This document shows positions 12,925 to 25,163 of a DNA stretch of 64,000 nt, in pieces; positions within the stretch are counted from its first letter, which is position 1; each line of letters starts with the position of its first letter. Under the pieces are notes generated by a model that made no database searches, was not told the origin of the DNA, and saw only the letters and a program-made list of their open reading frames with translations. This stretch comes from Ursus arctos. Its lineage: Eukaryota; Chordata; Mammalia; Carnivora; Ursidae. The stretch lies in the NCBI RefSeq assembly GCF_023065955.2, contig NW_026623078.1, positions 9,682,199-9,746,198 of the forward strand, written 5' to 3'. The position numbers and the translations under genes are program-made.

Positions 12925-13650
12925 TTCTAAAAATCATTCAAAAGTATTTTTACTGAAATATATAGCATGTACAAAAAAGGAGCACAAAATACAAACATAC
13001 AGTTTAATGAATTATCATCTTGGGAAATCAGCATGCAGCCCAAGTTATTGGATAGGACAGTATTCAAGAAATTATCATACCAATCACTGGGCCTTTGTCC
13101 TCCCTGAAAGTACCTGCTAATACAACTTATAAACCTCTATTCTACTAGTTTTATGCTTTATATAAATAGGATCATAAAATGTGTATTATTTTATTTCTGG
13201 CTTCTTTCACTCAATAGTATATTTCTTGAGATTCATACACATTGTGTATGTGGCTGAAGTGCATTCATTTTCGTTACTGCATAGTATTCAATTGCATGAT
13301 TTGACTACAATTTATTTAACCTTCGTACAGTTGATGGATATTTTGATTATTATTATGTGTTTTTCTTGGATATAAAACTAAGAAAGAGATTTCTGAATCA
13401 TTGCTGTACATATATGCAAATTTAGGATATAATTCCTGAGAGTCTGTACTGATACACACTTACCTTAGTAGTGTTTGAGTATTCTTAATTAACAAACAAC
13501 CTTTCTTACCCTTGCTATTTAATTTATCCATTTTGATGATGTAGCATGATATCTCATCATAGTTTTAGTTGACATGATTACTAAAGAGATTGGGAAATAC
13601 TTTAAAGTTATTAATATTAATCTACCAATATTTTCCTATCTTGATAGTGC
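12925..13650 (-). mobile_element. Ancient antisense LINE 3' part (HAL1/L1ME-like)
   Basis: Typical antisense features of old L1/HAL1 3' ends are present: TTTAATGAATTATCATCTTG (about 13,001-13,020), then TCTGGCTTCTTTCACTCAAT (about 13,195-13,215), then a homologue of the GTTGATGGATATTTTGATTA segment (about 13,330-13,350). It is heavily diverged with no open frame. Confidence 0.7.
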
Positions 13651-14106
13651 CTTTTATGCCCAAGTAAAGAAACATTAGCCTACCCTAAGATCATGAAGAT
13701 TTTTTACTGTATTAATTATAGAAATTTCACTATTTTGCATTTCTAGATTTTCAGTCTACCAGTGTTTGATTTTTAGTGATTTGTGAAGTTAGGTTTATTT
13801 CACTTGTTTTCATAATGGTATTCTATTGATACCACACTTTTTTTTTTTAATGAAAGTTATACTTGGCACGCTGCTCTATACAACTACCATTGTCACAAAT
13901 TAAGTGTTCAAATATGTGTGTGTCTCTTTGGGGACTTGCTGTTCTGCCTCATTTTACTGTACTTTTTAAATCCTTGCATCAATTCCATTCTATCTAGAAT
14001 TCTAGAATTTATAATAAAGTCTTGGAATGTAGAAAGCAGACTTTCCCAACTTACTCTGAATAGCACTGGAATGGACAGAAAAATGGTCTCACCACATATG
14101 TACACT
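13651..14106. other. Unassigned AT-rich sequence
   Basis: No recognised gene. It may include further decayed LINE sequence but I cannot demonstrate this. Confidence 0.35.
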
Positions 14107-14168
14107 TTTTTTTTAAGTTTTTATGCTTGCATGGTCTGCTGACTGAGCTAGCCAGCACCCCTAAAACT

Positions 14169-14212
<44 letters not shown>
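14107..14212 (-). mobile_element. Deleted antisense Can-SINE piece plus (AAAT)n
   Basis: A T-run and AAGTTTTTAT are followed directly by GACTGAGCTAGCCAGCACCC, the antisense of a SINE head, so most of the SINE body is missing. An AAAT repeat follows at about 14,170-14,212. It sits against the 3' end of an antisense L1. Confidence 0.6.
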
Positions 14213-14393
14213 ATTCTAGTCAATTAACATACAGTGTAATATTAGTTTCAAGTGTACAATTTGGTGATTCAACACTTCTAGACAATACCTGGTGCTCATC
14301 ACAAGTAAACTCCTTAATTCCCATCACTTATTTAACCCATCCCCCTAACCACATCCCCTCTGGTAGCTATCAGTTTGCTCTCTATAGTTAAGA
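14213..14393 (-). mobile_element. Carnivoran L1 3' UTR fragment, antisense
   Basis: TCAATTAACATACAGTGTAA at the left, the GGTGCTCATCACAAG block in the middle and CTCTATAGTTAAGA at the right match the antisense 3' UTR shared by the other carnivoran L1 copies in this window (for example 24,745-24,930). It ends abruptly where an MLT1-like LTR begins. Confidence 0.85.
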
Positions 14394-14399
14394 AGATGT

Positions 14400-14770
14400 A
14401 CACATTCTAATTCCCAGAACATATAAATTACTTTAGATGGCAAAAAAAGGGACTTTCAGGTGTGATTAAATTAAGGATTTTAAGAAAGGGGGAGATTATC
14501 CTGGATCACCTGTGTTGGTCCAACATAATCACAAGGGTACTTACATGAGAAGGAGAGGAAAAGCAGGTCAGAGAAGGAGATGTGACAATAAAAGTCCATA
14601 TTGGTGCAATATGATACCATGAATCAAGGAGTGTAGATGACCTCAACAAGCTGGAAAAAGGCAAGGAAATAAATTGTCTCAGAGCCTCCAAAAGAAATGC
14701 ATGTGACACCTTGATTTTAGGACTTCTTACTTCCACAACAGTAAGTTAATAAATTTATTTTTTTAATTCA
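14400..14770 (+). mobile_element. MLT1-like LTR (ERVL-MaLR)
   Basis: Segments match the internal order of MLT1 LTRs: GGGACTTTCAGGTGTGATTA, GGGGGAGATTATCCTGGAT, AATCACAAGGGTACTTA, GAGAAGGAGATGTGACAATA, CAAGCTGGAAAAAGGCAAGG and finally ACACCTTGATTTTAGGACTT with an ATAAATTT polyadenylation region. It is a solo, diverged non-autonomous endogenous retroviral LTR with no coding part. Confidence 0.75.
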
Positions 14771-14789
14771 TTATATGTATTAATTTGTT

Positions 14790-15268
14790 AAGTAGCAAGG
14801 GGGAACAAATAATTCAAGTGTCTTTACGTTTTTTGGGCAATTTTTATATCCATATAAATTTGAAATTATATTTTCCGTTGGAATTTTGATAAGGCTTGAG
14901 TTCCATTGGAAATAATTAGCATATTAAGTGTTCTAATCCATAAACATGCTGTCGCAAACAATTTAATTGGAATTTTCTCAATTTCTCTCAAAACTGATTG
15001 TAGTTTATTATTTTCTTATTGCTGGTAACCATTTCTGAGAGTTTTCATTTATTTCAAAATGTCTATTTCACCTTCCTTATGGGACAGTATATCCTTGTCT
15101 TAAATTCCAGTTTGTCCTATTTTCTTTTCAGCACTTCGAGATATAGCTTTGTTCTCTTCTGGCCTATATTATTAGTTTTGAGACTTCAACTAGTCTATCC
15201 TTTGTTTTTGAATATTACTTTCCTTCTTTCCCCTTGACTTTCTTGAGAATTTCTTTAATTTCTTTTCT

Positions 15269-15308
<40 letters not shown>

Positions 15309-15640
15309 TTTCTTTCTTTTTTTTTAAGAAATTTAACTCTGATGTGTTTATGTGTGGTTTTCTTTGAATATATTTTGCATTGGTTCATATGTCTTCTTAA
15401 AAGTATCACTTGATGTCTTGTATTAGGAAGATATTCCTCCTTTCTCTCTTCAATTATTTTTTTGGCCCATTCTAGTGCCCTCTTCTAAGACTCCAATTAT
15501 ACATATATAAGATCTTCTTCTGTCCTCTATGTCTCTTATGTTTTCTGCTTTCCCTTTTTGTCTTCAAACAACCTTCCTTAGTTTTTTTTTAACTCATCTA
15601 TTTTTTTCTAATACACATCAATAAAGATGAATGTATACCT
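14790..15640 (-). mobile_element. Ancient antisense L1 fragment with internal deletion
   Basis: The left part (about 14,870-14,945) is antisense ORF2 reverse-transcriptase region. At about 15,000 it jumps to the antisense 5' part of an old L1M (GTCTATTTCACCTTCCTTAT, then CTTTTCAGCACTTCGAGAT). A large internal deletion therefore joins the two. A CTTT tract interrupts it at 15,259-15,325. Confidence 0.65.
15259..15325. repeat. (CTTT)n pyrimidine tract
   Basis: 67 consecutive C/T bases with a regular CTTT core lying within old L1 sequence. The Lys/Glu/Arg-rich minus-strand frame over it is not a gene. Confidence 0.95.
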
Positions 15641-16534
15641 AAATCAAAGAAAATTATACTATTGGTGTTTCACATCAGATTTCTTCTCAAATCTCCAAGT
15701 CCTATAACTCAGAGTACTCTTTAACCAGGATCAACCAATATTTTAAATTTTATTAAAAATAATTAGGTTTCTTGTTCAACCATTTCTCAGAATAAAATGA
15801 GTGTTATAATAATTAGTCAAATATTAAAGAAATTGTTATAAAGAGTGGCAATGCAACTCTAAAATATAATATTCAAGGCTGATTGATTTAGAGGTCTACT
15901 AGAATAGGAGAAGCATGATGGTTGCCATATCAATAAATATTTCTCAAATGAATAACTTTGTCTAATTCAAGAACATTGCAAAATATTTTAGCAAGGATGT
16001 TATGAGAAATTATTGGCAAATTATGGGAACAGTTGAAGACATAAACAATTTTAGGGCTCATTAAATATGCTTTAGTTTGAAATAGAGCTTTGGCAAATGA
16101 TGTAAGATTATAGAGGATTGATCAGTAAATGGAGGTCAAGATTTACAAAAAATCAACATATATTGCTGTTTCAACTTCATCAGGGTTTTAAAATTTTTTT
16201 CTCTTACTTCCCAAAATAACAAATACAAGAAATTTCCTTATTATAAACTATAAAATTCACTAAAAAACAAATTTAATAAGCTAATAGGCTCAAATTGCTT
16301 GATTCTTTTTAATTAAATGAAAGACAAAATTAAAGTAATTTTTAATGTTTTATATGAAAAGTGACAGTGTTTTGTTCTGTTTTTTTGGGGGGGGAAATTA
16401 TTTTATTATAACTTGTACAAAAGTAGCTGACTTTATTCTGTGGAACAAAGTGTTCCCTTTGTGACCACACAACAATGTTTTCTGTGGAGCATTTTACTGG
16501 TAATACACTACCTTGAAATAGGTTTATACGGAAC
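15641..16534. other. Unique AT-rich sequence
   Basis: No recognised gene or repeat; a G-run at about 16,386-16,394 is the only local oddity. Confidence 0.45.
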
Positions 16535-16674
16535 AATTTTAGAGCTTTTTTTAAAGTTTTATTTATTTAAGTAACCTCCACCCCTAGCAAGAGGCTTGAA
16601 TTCATGACCCTGAGATCAAGAGCCACAACCTCTTCTGACTGAGCCAGCCAGGTGTCCCTAATTTTAGAGCTTTT
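16535..16674 (-). mobile_element. Truncated antisense Can-SINE with 15-bp TSD
   Basis: The antisense body ends in the head GACTGAGCCAGCCAGGTGTCCC. The 15-mer AATTTTAGAGCTTTT is present at 16,535-16,549 and again at 16,660-16,674, a perfect target-site duplication. The CT-rich middle is missing. Confidence 0.88.
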
Positions 16675-16849
16675 AAGTGTATTTATGACTAGTAAGATTG
16701 AAGGCTTTCTACTGTGCTTAAATGATAGAAATGTCTCTGGAAATTAAACTACCCAAAACAATAGGTAGACAGTGAATATAATCCAATTTTCCCTTTAAAA
16801 AGCATATATTAACATGTATTATAGATTTTCAACAGAATTTTTTCTACAA
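16675..16849. other. Unique segment
   Basis: Short AT-rich stretch between the SINE and L1 insertions; nothing recognised. Confidence 0.4.
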
Positions 16850-17243
16850 AATATGTAAGAGTTCTTTTTTTAATTTTTTATTTAAATCCTAGTTAGTTAA
16901 TATATAGCGTAATATTAGTTCCAGGTTTACAATATAGTGATTCAGCATTTCCATACAAGGCCCAGTGCTCATCACAGGTGCACTCTTTAATCCCCATCAC
17001 CTATTTCACCCATCCCCCACAGATTTTTCTCTATAATTAGGAGTCTGTTTCTTGGTTTGTCTCTCTTTCTCTTTTTTTTCTCCTTTACTTATTTGTTTTG
17101 TTTTTAAATATTCCACATATGATTGAAATCATACAGTATTTGTCTTTCTCTGACCAACTTATTTTGCTTAGCATGATACTTTCTAGCCCCATTCATGTCA
17201 TTAAAAATGGCAATATTTCATTCTTTTTATGGCTGAGTAATAT

Positions 17244-17287
<44 letters not shown>

Positions 17288-18262
17288 CACGTCTTCTTTA
17301 TCCATTCATCAGTAGATGGACACTTGGGCTGTTTCCATAGTTTGGCTACTATAAATAATGCTGCTACAAACATCAGTATCCCTTTGAATCTGTGTTTTTA
17401 TATTTTGGGGGTAAATACCTAAGTACTGCAATTGCTGGATCATAGGATAGTTCTATTTTTAACTTTTTGAGGAAAATTCATACTGTTCTCCAGAGTTGCT
17501 GCACCATGGTACACTCCCACCAATAGTATACAAGTGTTCTTTCTCCACATCCTCACCAACATCTATTGTTTCTTGTGTGTTGATTTTAGCCATTCTGATA
17601 GGTGTGAGGCGACACCTCACTGTAGTTTTGATTTGCATTTCCCTGATAACGAGTGATGTTGGGCATCTTTTCATGTGTCTGTTGGCCATCTATATGCCTT
17701 CTTTGGAAAAATGTCTATTCTTGCCTTCTGCCCATTTTTTTAATTGGATTAATCATTTTTGGGTGATGAGTTGTATAAGTTATTTACAGATTTTGGCTAC
17801 TAACCCTTTATCAGATATATCATTAACAAATATCTTCTCCCATTCTGTAGGTTGCCTTTTAGCTTTATTGGTTGTTTCCTTTGTTGTGCAGAAACTTTAT
17901 ATTTTGATGAAGTCCCAGTAGTTTATTTTTGCTTTTGTTTCCCTTGCCTCAGGAGACATATCTAGAAAGAAGTTGATATGGCTAATGTCAAAGAAGTTAC
18001 AGTCTGTGTTATCTCCTAGGATTTTTATGGTTTCAGCTCTCACATAGATCAATAGAACAGAATAGAAAACACAGAAATGAACTCACAACCATATGGTAAC
18101 GAAGCAGGAAAGAATATCTACTGGGAAAAAGAATGTCTCTTCAACAAATGTTGAGAAAACTAGACAGCAACCTGCAAAAGAATGAAACTGGATCACTTTC
18201 TTGCACCATACACAAAAATGAATTCAAAATGAATTAAATGCCTAAATATGCCATAGTTCTTT
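16850..18262 (-). mobile_element. Carnivoran L1 with inverted 5' segment and TSD
   Basis: From 16,868 to about 18,040 the copy is antisense: 3' UTR, a GT repeat at 17,246-17,283, then the ORF2 C-terminal region. From about 18,041 to 18,244 the sequence flips to sense ORF2 (AGATCAATAGAACAGAATAG) that belongs immediately upstream of the antisense piece. This is the hallmark of 5' inversion by twin priming. Flanks 16,850-16,867 and 18,245-18,262 share 15 of 18 bases (AATATG..A.AGTTCTTT), supporting one insertion event. Frames are interrupted; the 141-codon plus-strand frame at 17,496-17,921 is antisense to ORF2 and is not a gene. Confidence 0.85.
17246..17283. repeat. (GT)n microsatellite inside L1
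   Basis: About 19 pure GT units at the L1 position that in other copies reads as a short TATATA stretch after the ATGGCTGAGTAATATTC motif. Confidence 0.95.
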
Positions 18263-20191
18263 ATTATAATTACTGTGTTATTCATATTACATGCAAGTTT
18301 TGGGTGTCAATGGATGGGAATCTATAGAAACCATCTTTGACCAATAGAGTAAAATTGAAAGAGATTTTATAAATTTAAACAAGTCTTGCTTTTAAAAAAA
18401 AATACATGTATTTCTTGTCAGAATTTTAATCTCCAGAGAATGTATAATGCATATATGGTCCAAATTATATGATGGTTTACATCAGGCAAATGTCATGTGT
18501 GTACTTGAGGTTACCAACAAGGGAAAATGAATTTTTCTGAGGTTGTGAAAACCAACATGTGAGACATCCTGAAGGGAAGCCTCAGGTGACAGCCTTCCTT
18601 GTGACAATAGCAGGTCATGTTTTTCTTCTGGTATTCAGGAGAGGTAAACTTACTCATGAAACCCCTTATGGTGCAGTCACTTGACCTTGCCTAAGAAGGA
18701 AAGGGTTCTTTCAGCAAAACAGGTACATTAAACTCACTCAGAAGAGCCAGATAAGGGCCAAAGTGCAGTGTGAACACTAACTCTTTTCTGCTGGACTTCT
18801 TTGAAAAAACCTGACTAAAAACAATTTTGGAAAGCACTATAATACTTATTCAGTTGCTTGGACCAGGGTTGTCATACTTGGGTCCCCAATACCTTTCAAA
18901 TTTCATAACAATTAGAATATCGTTTAACAAACACTTAATGCTATTCTCAACATCCCTATTTTAATTGCTGAAGAAAAATGTCCTAGGGATAATATACTGT
19001 AAAGTTTTACCTAATTTGAATATAATATTCAATTCAAAATTAGAATACCTAACATTCCTAGTTTCTTTATATGAGAAAATCTGAAACTTTGTAGCACAAA
19101 GTACATCTTTCGGAATACAACCCTGATCAAAACCAGGATCAAAATTATAAATAGTATACTTGGAAATTTAATTAATATTAGATGAGTGCCTTACATGTAT
19201 CATCTCATTAATCTATATAAATAAAAGGATTCATATGGAAAACCTTGTATAATGTATTAAAAATTACATCCTGCCTAAATTCAGGATTTTTGCAAATGTA
19301 ACTGTAATATTATAGAGAGACATAGGCAAAGGGTATATGTTACTTTACTGCAGGCAAACAGTAAAATGTTATGTGTGACTCCTCAGAGCAGAGACATAAC
19401 AGGATCCCAACAACATGGAAAAGGTTCTGAGGCCCTCAAGGCCCAGCTAAAATGGTGAGAGGTTGTTGCTATCTGTTATCTGTAAGGACAATATGGGATC
19501 TTGTCAAATTTTCTGATCGTATTTTGCAAGAGTATTTTTTATATACCTGTCCTTTACAACTAATCTAGAGAAACTGACTAGTCTTTGTTTTGCTTTGAGG
19601 GGAGCCAAGCATCTCTAGGCATGTGGTGTTTCAATCACATTATCTACCCTACAGGCCCAGGCCCAGGCTCATCTAAGACTAGTTGTGATTAAACAATAAT
19701 TGAAATGCTGGACACAATAGTGGCATCAAACAGTCATCAGAAAAAAGGAAAAGATGAGGAAGTGCAAGGAAGTGACCTTCAGTGCCATGTTTCTACAACT
19801 GGAGCCAAGCCTTTACTTGCTCAAGTAAAAGAGAAAGCCATCATCTTCTCTTTGGATCATTTTTGAAAGTCTATATTGCAAACAGGATGAAGACTCATGA
19901 ACTCTCCTTTATTTTCACCAAGCTCCACATTAGAAAATATTTGAAAGGTATTTCATGTAATATTCAATAGAATTTGATTAGAACGAAAGAGTAGGCCATC
20001 TATGAAATGCTAAGGTGTCGTATTTTTAGATGTTATAAAACTGGTTCTCCAATTGATTTCTCTTAAACAACATCATTTTATAAAGTATTCCAGATTTAAG
20101 TGTTATAATAAGAAGAAAAGGGGCCATAGGAATTAGAAATATAAAGTGAACAGGGTTTATTGAGGGAGGACATGGAGGCCTTTTTGTTTTT
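18263..20191. other. Unique or unassigned sequence, 1.9 kb
   Basis: No gene is recognised. The 18,540-18,800 and 19,380-19,780 parts are less AT-rich than the surroundings and might be very old repeats. Around 19,190-19,215 a short CTTACATGTATCATCTCATT phrase resembles a MIR core, but too little remains for a separate call. Confidence 0.4.
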
Positions 20192-21828
20192 AAAATCCTT
20201 TTGACGGTATTTTGATAGAGATTACATTAAATATGTCAATTTCTTTGGGTGGAATAGACATTTTAACATTTGTTCTTCTCATCCATGAGCATGGAATGTT
20301 TTCTCTTTTTTGTGTCTTCCTGAGTTATTTTCATAAGTGTTCTATAGTGTTCAGAGTACAGATCCTTTACTTCTTTGGTGAAGTTTACTCCTAGGCATCT
20401 TATGGGGTTTGGTGCAGTTGTAAATGGGATCAAATCCTTGATTTCTCTTTCTTCTGCATCACTGTTAGTCTACAGAATGCAACTGATATCTGTGCATTGA
20501 TTTTATACCCTGTGATTTGCTAAATTCCTTTACCAGTTATAGCAATTTTTTGCTGGAGTCTTTTGGGTTTTCTACATAGATTATCATGTTGTCTGTGAAG
20601 GGTGAAAGTTTGCCTTTTTCTTTACTGATTTGGATGCCTTTTATTTCTTTTTGTTGTCTGACACCACCAACATTTTTCAAAGAGCTGGAACAAACAATCC
20701 TAAAATTTGTATAGAATCAGAGAAGACCCCTAATAGCCTAAGGAATGCTGAAAAAGAAAACCAAAGCTGGAGGCATCACAATTCTGGACTTCATGCTGTA
20801 TTAGAAAGCTGTAATCATTGAGGCAGTATGATATTGGCATAAAAACAGACACATAGATCAATGGAACAGAGTAGAGAACCCAGAAAAGGACCCTCAACTC
20901 TACGGTCAACTCATCTTCAACAAAGCAGGAAAGAATATCCAGTGGAAAAAAAGTCTCTTCAACAAATAGGACTGGGAAAATTGGACAGCCACATGCAGAA
21001 GAATGAAACTGAACCATTCTCTTAGACCACACACAAAAATAAACACAAATTGGATGAAAGACCTGAATGTGAGACAGGAAACCATCAAAATCCTAGAGAA
21101 GAACACAGACAGCAACCTCTGTGACCTTAACCACAGCAACTTCTTGCTAGACATGTCTCCAAAGGCAAGGAAAAGAAAAGCAAAAATGAAGTTTTGGGAC
21201 TTCATCAAGATAAAAAGATTTGCACAGCAGGAAACAGTCAACAAAACTGAAAGACAACCTACAGAATGGGAGCAGATACTTGTAAGTGGGCTAGTATCCA
21301 AAATATATAAAGAACTTATCAAATTCAACACCTAAAGAACAAAGAATCCAATCAAGAAATGGGCAGAAGACATGAACAGATTTTTCTCCAAAGAAGACAT
21401 CCAAATGGCCAACAGACACATGAAAAAATGCTCAATCTCACTTGGCATCAGAGAAATCAAATCAAAACTGCAATGAAATACCACCTCATGCCAGTCAGAA
21501 TGGCTAAAATTAACAACTCAGGAAACAACAGATGTTAGTGAGGATGTAGAGAAAGGGGAACCCTCTTGCATTGTTGGTGGGAATGCAAGTTGGTGCAGCC
21601 ACTCTGGAAAACAGTATGGAGGTTCCTCCAAAAGTTAAAAATAGAGCTACCCTACAACCCAGCAATTGCTCCACTAGGTCCATTCTTAGTAGAATATAAA
21701 AAAAATACAAAAATACTGATTTGAAGAGGCACATCCATCCTGACATTTATAGCAACATTATCAACAATGGCCAAATTATGGAAAGAGCTCAAATATACAC
21801 CGACTGATGAATGGATAAAGAAGAGTAA

Positions 21829-21829
21829 T

Positions 21830-21870
<41 letters not shown>
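21829..21870. repeat. (AC)n with CG interruptions inside L1
   Basis: An AC repeat with a CACGCGCGCACAC core at about 21,837-21,849, alternating purine-pyrimidine throughout. It sits just before ATGGAATATTACTTAGCTAT, the standard L1 3' position. Confidence 0.95.
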
Positions 21871-22363
21871 ATGGAATATTACTTAGCTATCAAGAAGAAT
21901 GAAATCATGCCATTGTGGATGGAGCTAGAGTGTATTACACTAAATGAAACAAGTCACCAGAGAAATAAAATACCATATGATTTCACTTACATGTGGAATT
22001 TAAGAAATAGAACAGGTGAACATAAGGGAAGGGGGTAAAATAAAGAGAGGGAGGCAAACCATAAGAGACTCAACTATAGAGAACAAACTGAGGGTTGATG
22101 CAGGAAAGGTGAGTAGGGGATGGGCTAAGTGGGTGATGGGTATTAAGGAGGGCACTTGTGACGAGCACTTGGAGGTTCCTTAAGAAGTTAAAAATAAAAT
22201 TACCCTATGACCCAGCAATTCCACTAGTAGGTATTTATCCAAAGGATACAAATATAGTGATTAGAAGGGGCACATGCACCCCTATGTTTATAGCAGCAAT
22301 GCCCACAATAGCCAAACTATGGAAAGAGCCCAGATGTCCATCGACAGATGAATGGATAAAAAT

Positions 22364-22495
22364 GGTATAGATAGATAATGATGATAGTTAGTAGATAGAT
22401 GATGATAGATAGATAGATGATAGATAGATAGATAGATGATAAATAGATGATAGATAGATAGATGATAGATAATAGATATAGATATATAGATCTAG
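22364..22495. repeat. (GATA)n/(GATGATA)n compound microsatellite inside L1
   Basis: About 130 bases of GATA units mixed with GATGATA and AATA variants. It replaces the short TATATA stretch that precedes the CTTACTCAGCCACCAAAAAT segment of L1. Confidence 0.92.
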
Positions 22496-22659
22496 ATGTG
22501 TAGGAATCTTACTCAGCCACCAAAAATAATGAAATCTTGCCATTTTCAATGACATGGATGGAACTAGAGGGTATTATGCTAAGCAAAATAAGTCAGCCTG
22601 AGAAAGACAAATACCTTTTCTTAAATTTCATTCATACGTGGAATTTAAGAAACAAAACA

Positions 22660-22862
22660 GGGGAACCTGGATCAGTCAGTTAAGCGTCTGCCTTTGGCTC
22701 AGGTCATGATCCCAGGGTCCTAGGATCCAGCCCCACATTGGACTCCCTGCTCAGCAAGGAGCCTGCTTCTCCCTCTCCCTCTGCCTGCCACCCCCTCCCC
22801 CCCACTTGTGCTCTCTCTCTGTGTCAAATAAATAAATAAAATTGTAAAAAAAAAAGAAAAGG
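22660..22862 (+). mobile_element. Can-SINE inserted in the second L1 3' end
   Basis: A complete SINE structure: head AACCTGGATCAGTCAGTTAAG, GCTCAGGTCATGATCCCAGG box, CT-rich middle, TCAAATAAATAAATAAA and an A-tail. It splits the L1 3' UTR: GAATTTAAGAAACAAAACAG is on the left and the purine-rich continuation is on the right. The middle (GACTCCCTGCTCAGCAAGG) is of the general caniform type, not the bear-specific type. Confidence 0.9.
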
Positions 22863-23172
22863 GAAGAAATAGGGGAAGGGAAGGAAAAATAAAATAAGAT
22901 GAAAATAGAGAGGGAGGCAAACCATGAGACATTGAACTCTAGGAAACAAACTGAGTTATTGCTGGAGGAGAGGTGAGTTGGAGGAAGGGATAAATGGGTG
23001 ACGGGCATTAAGGAGGGCACTTGATTTAATGAGCTCTGGATGTTATATGCAACCGATAAATCACTAAATTCTACCCCTGAAACTAATAATACATTATATG
23101 TTAACTAAATTGTATTTAAATAAAGAATAAATAAATAAATAAATATAAAATAAAAAAATAAAAACCTTTTGA

Positions 23173-23929
23173 GTATCCATTATATACTAAATACAAAAAA
23201 AAATGCAATGTCTGCCCCCTAAAAGCTTACATATTAAGTCAGTCATTTCTCCCCACCTTCTTGGAAAGTTTATTTAGCCTAGTGATGAAGAATCTGTAAG
23301 TATGCTAAACAAAATCACTGCTGTTCATGTTATTCAATTATTCTTAGATAAGCAGGTGGATGTATTCTTTAAAGGTCCTGGCTGAGTACAAGTGAATGTG
23401 CAGATACTTTTACCCTAAATGCCAGTAATCTTGATGGGTTCATGCTGTCAATTCAAGTTAATTGTTTTATTAAGAAGTGATATTTAGGCATAGAGTTCTA
23501 TGAGCCTCTTCATCAAATTGAACTATATTTCCTCATAAATTTTACAAAGCACTTGAAAATAAATCCACATTTTAGGAGAAGATAATATCTCTGATATGTG
23601 CAGCAAGTTAGGAAAATGGAACTATCATAGTGGAACATTATGATAAGAGACTGTGGAAGGAAAGTTTAAGAAACATCATTACTTATATGGAACTTTTATT
23701 TGTTTTCTCTTTGATGTACAGAAATTTTAAGGTATTATTTTAAATTATATTTTGGTCTTCATTATACTTCTGAGATGTGTTCTGAATGTCTGAAAAAAGA
23801 AATGAGTAAGGAAAGAGAAAACTGTCATTGAAAGCTTTTCATATAAGAATGTTTAGATGTATTTAAATAGAGATTCAAGAAAATCCATAGCTATGTTACA
23901 AAAATAAACTTTGGATTTTGGCTTTATTA
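23173..23929. other. Unique AT-rich sequence
   Basis: No recognised gene or repeat. Confidence 0.45.
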
Positions 23930-24690
23930 GATTCAACCAAAACATGACACAGAAAAGTACACAAAACACAAATGTCTAGCTCAATGAATTATCTCAAGGG
24001 AACAACTTATACCTGTGAGGCCAGGTGGAACATTGCCCACTACCCAGAATCTCAACTCATGTTCTCTCCCAATGTACAATCCCTCACTTCCCAAAGGACT
24101 TTCTCTCCTGAATTCTAGCAGCTTAGCTTGATTGTGTTTATTTTGAAAGTTACATTAAAGAGAATTATCCATGTATATACTTTTGTGCCTGCCTTCTTTA
24201 TTCCCTAATTTGTTTCTGAGTACCTCCCACTTCGGTGCGTATAAAGATATTGTTTGCATTTTCATAGGGGCAGTCTCCAAAGCAAGTAAGAACCACAGGT
24301 ATGTAAAGTAAGTACATGCACGTGGGAATTCTACTCCAAGTTGGCATTTGGGTTGTGTCCTGCACTTGGGCTTTTACAAACAATGCAGTAATAATTATTG
24401 TGCATATTTTTGATGTACATATTTATGTATTTTTGTTAAGTATATTCATTGAATGATAACTGTTGGTTTTCCTTAAAGTGAATCTCCCATAAGCAAAATA
24501 TATTTTATTCTTTTTACTTTTGCCCTTTCTTATAGGTTCATACTAGTAAATCATTAAGGTTTTAATTTGCGTTTCTCCAATGTGTAACAACATTGAACAC
24601 CTTTCTTGTACATTAAATAATCATTTTAATGTGCCAGTTTTGAAGTTCCTAATCAAGCCTTATACCTTTTTTAAGAATCCTTTTTTCCTT
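23930..24690 (-). mobile_element. Ancient antisense LINE 3' part (HAL1/L1ME-like)
   Basis: TAGCTCAATGAATTATCTCA (about 23,977-23,996) and the following segment to AATTTGCGTTTCTCCAATGT (about 24,564-24,583) follow the antisense order of old L1ME/HAL1 3' ends. It is heavily diverged. Confidence 0.65.
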
Positions 24691-24692
24691 AT

Positions 24693-25110
24693 TAATTTAT
24701 AGAAGTTCTGGCTTTTGTTTTGTTTTGCTTTGTTTCAAGTTTTTATTTAGTTAACACATAGTGTAATATTGGTTTCAGGAGTAGAATTTAGTGATTCATC
24801 ACTTACATATAACACCCAGTGTTCATTACAAGTGCCCTCCTTAATGCCTATCACCCATTTAGCCCATCCCCTACCCACCTTCCCTGCATCAACCCTTAGT
24901 TTATTCTCTATAGTTGAGTCTCTTATGGTTTGCCTCCCTCTCATTATTTTACCCCCTTCCCTTATATTCACCTGTTCTATTTCTTAAATTCCACATGTAA
25001 ATGAAATCATATGGTATTTTCTTTCTCTGGTGATTTGTTTCACTGAGCATAGTACACTCTAGTTCCATCCACAATGGCATGATTTCATTCTTTTTGATAA
25101 CTGAGTAATA

Positions 25111-25163
<53 letters not shown>

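Larger units (their letters stand above)
20192..23172 (+). mobile_element. Compound carnivoran L1: inverted 5' part, two 3' ends
   Basis: Three L1 blocks lie end to end. Block 1 (about 20,205-20,660) is antisense ORF2 reverse-transcriptase region. Block 2 (about 20,661-22,162) is sense ORF2 starting CAACATTTTTCAAAGAGCTG and continuing into the 3' UTR; in L1 order its start directly follows the left edge of block 1, so block 1 is a 5' inversion with almost no loss. Block 3 (about 22,165-23,159) starts again in the ORF2 C-terminal region and runs to an A-rich tail, repeating the region already present at 21,600-22,160. The 110-codon frame at 21,003-21,335 is a surviving piece of ORF2. Flanks 20,192-20,204 and 23,160-23,172 (AAAATCCTTTTGA / AAAAACCTTTTGA) may be a target-site duplication. 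Confidence 0.83.

Noticed and set aside
17496..17921. 141-codon plus-strand open frame as a membrane protein
   Set aside because: It is exactly antisense to L1 ORF2; the hydrophobic look comes from the complementary strand.
20906..21331. 141-codon minus-strand open frame as a gene
   Set aside because: Antisense to the sense L1 ORF2 at 20,661-22,162.
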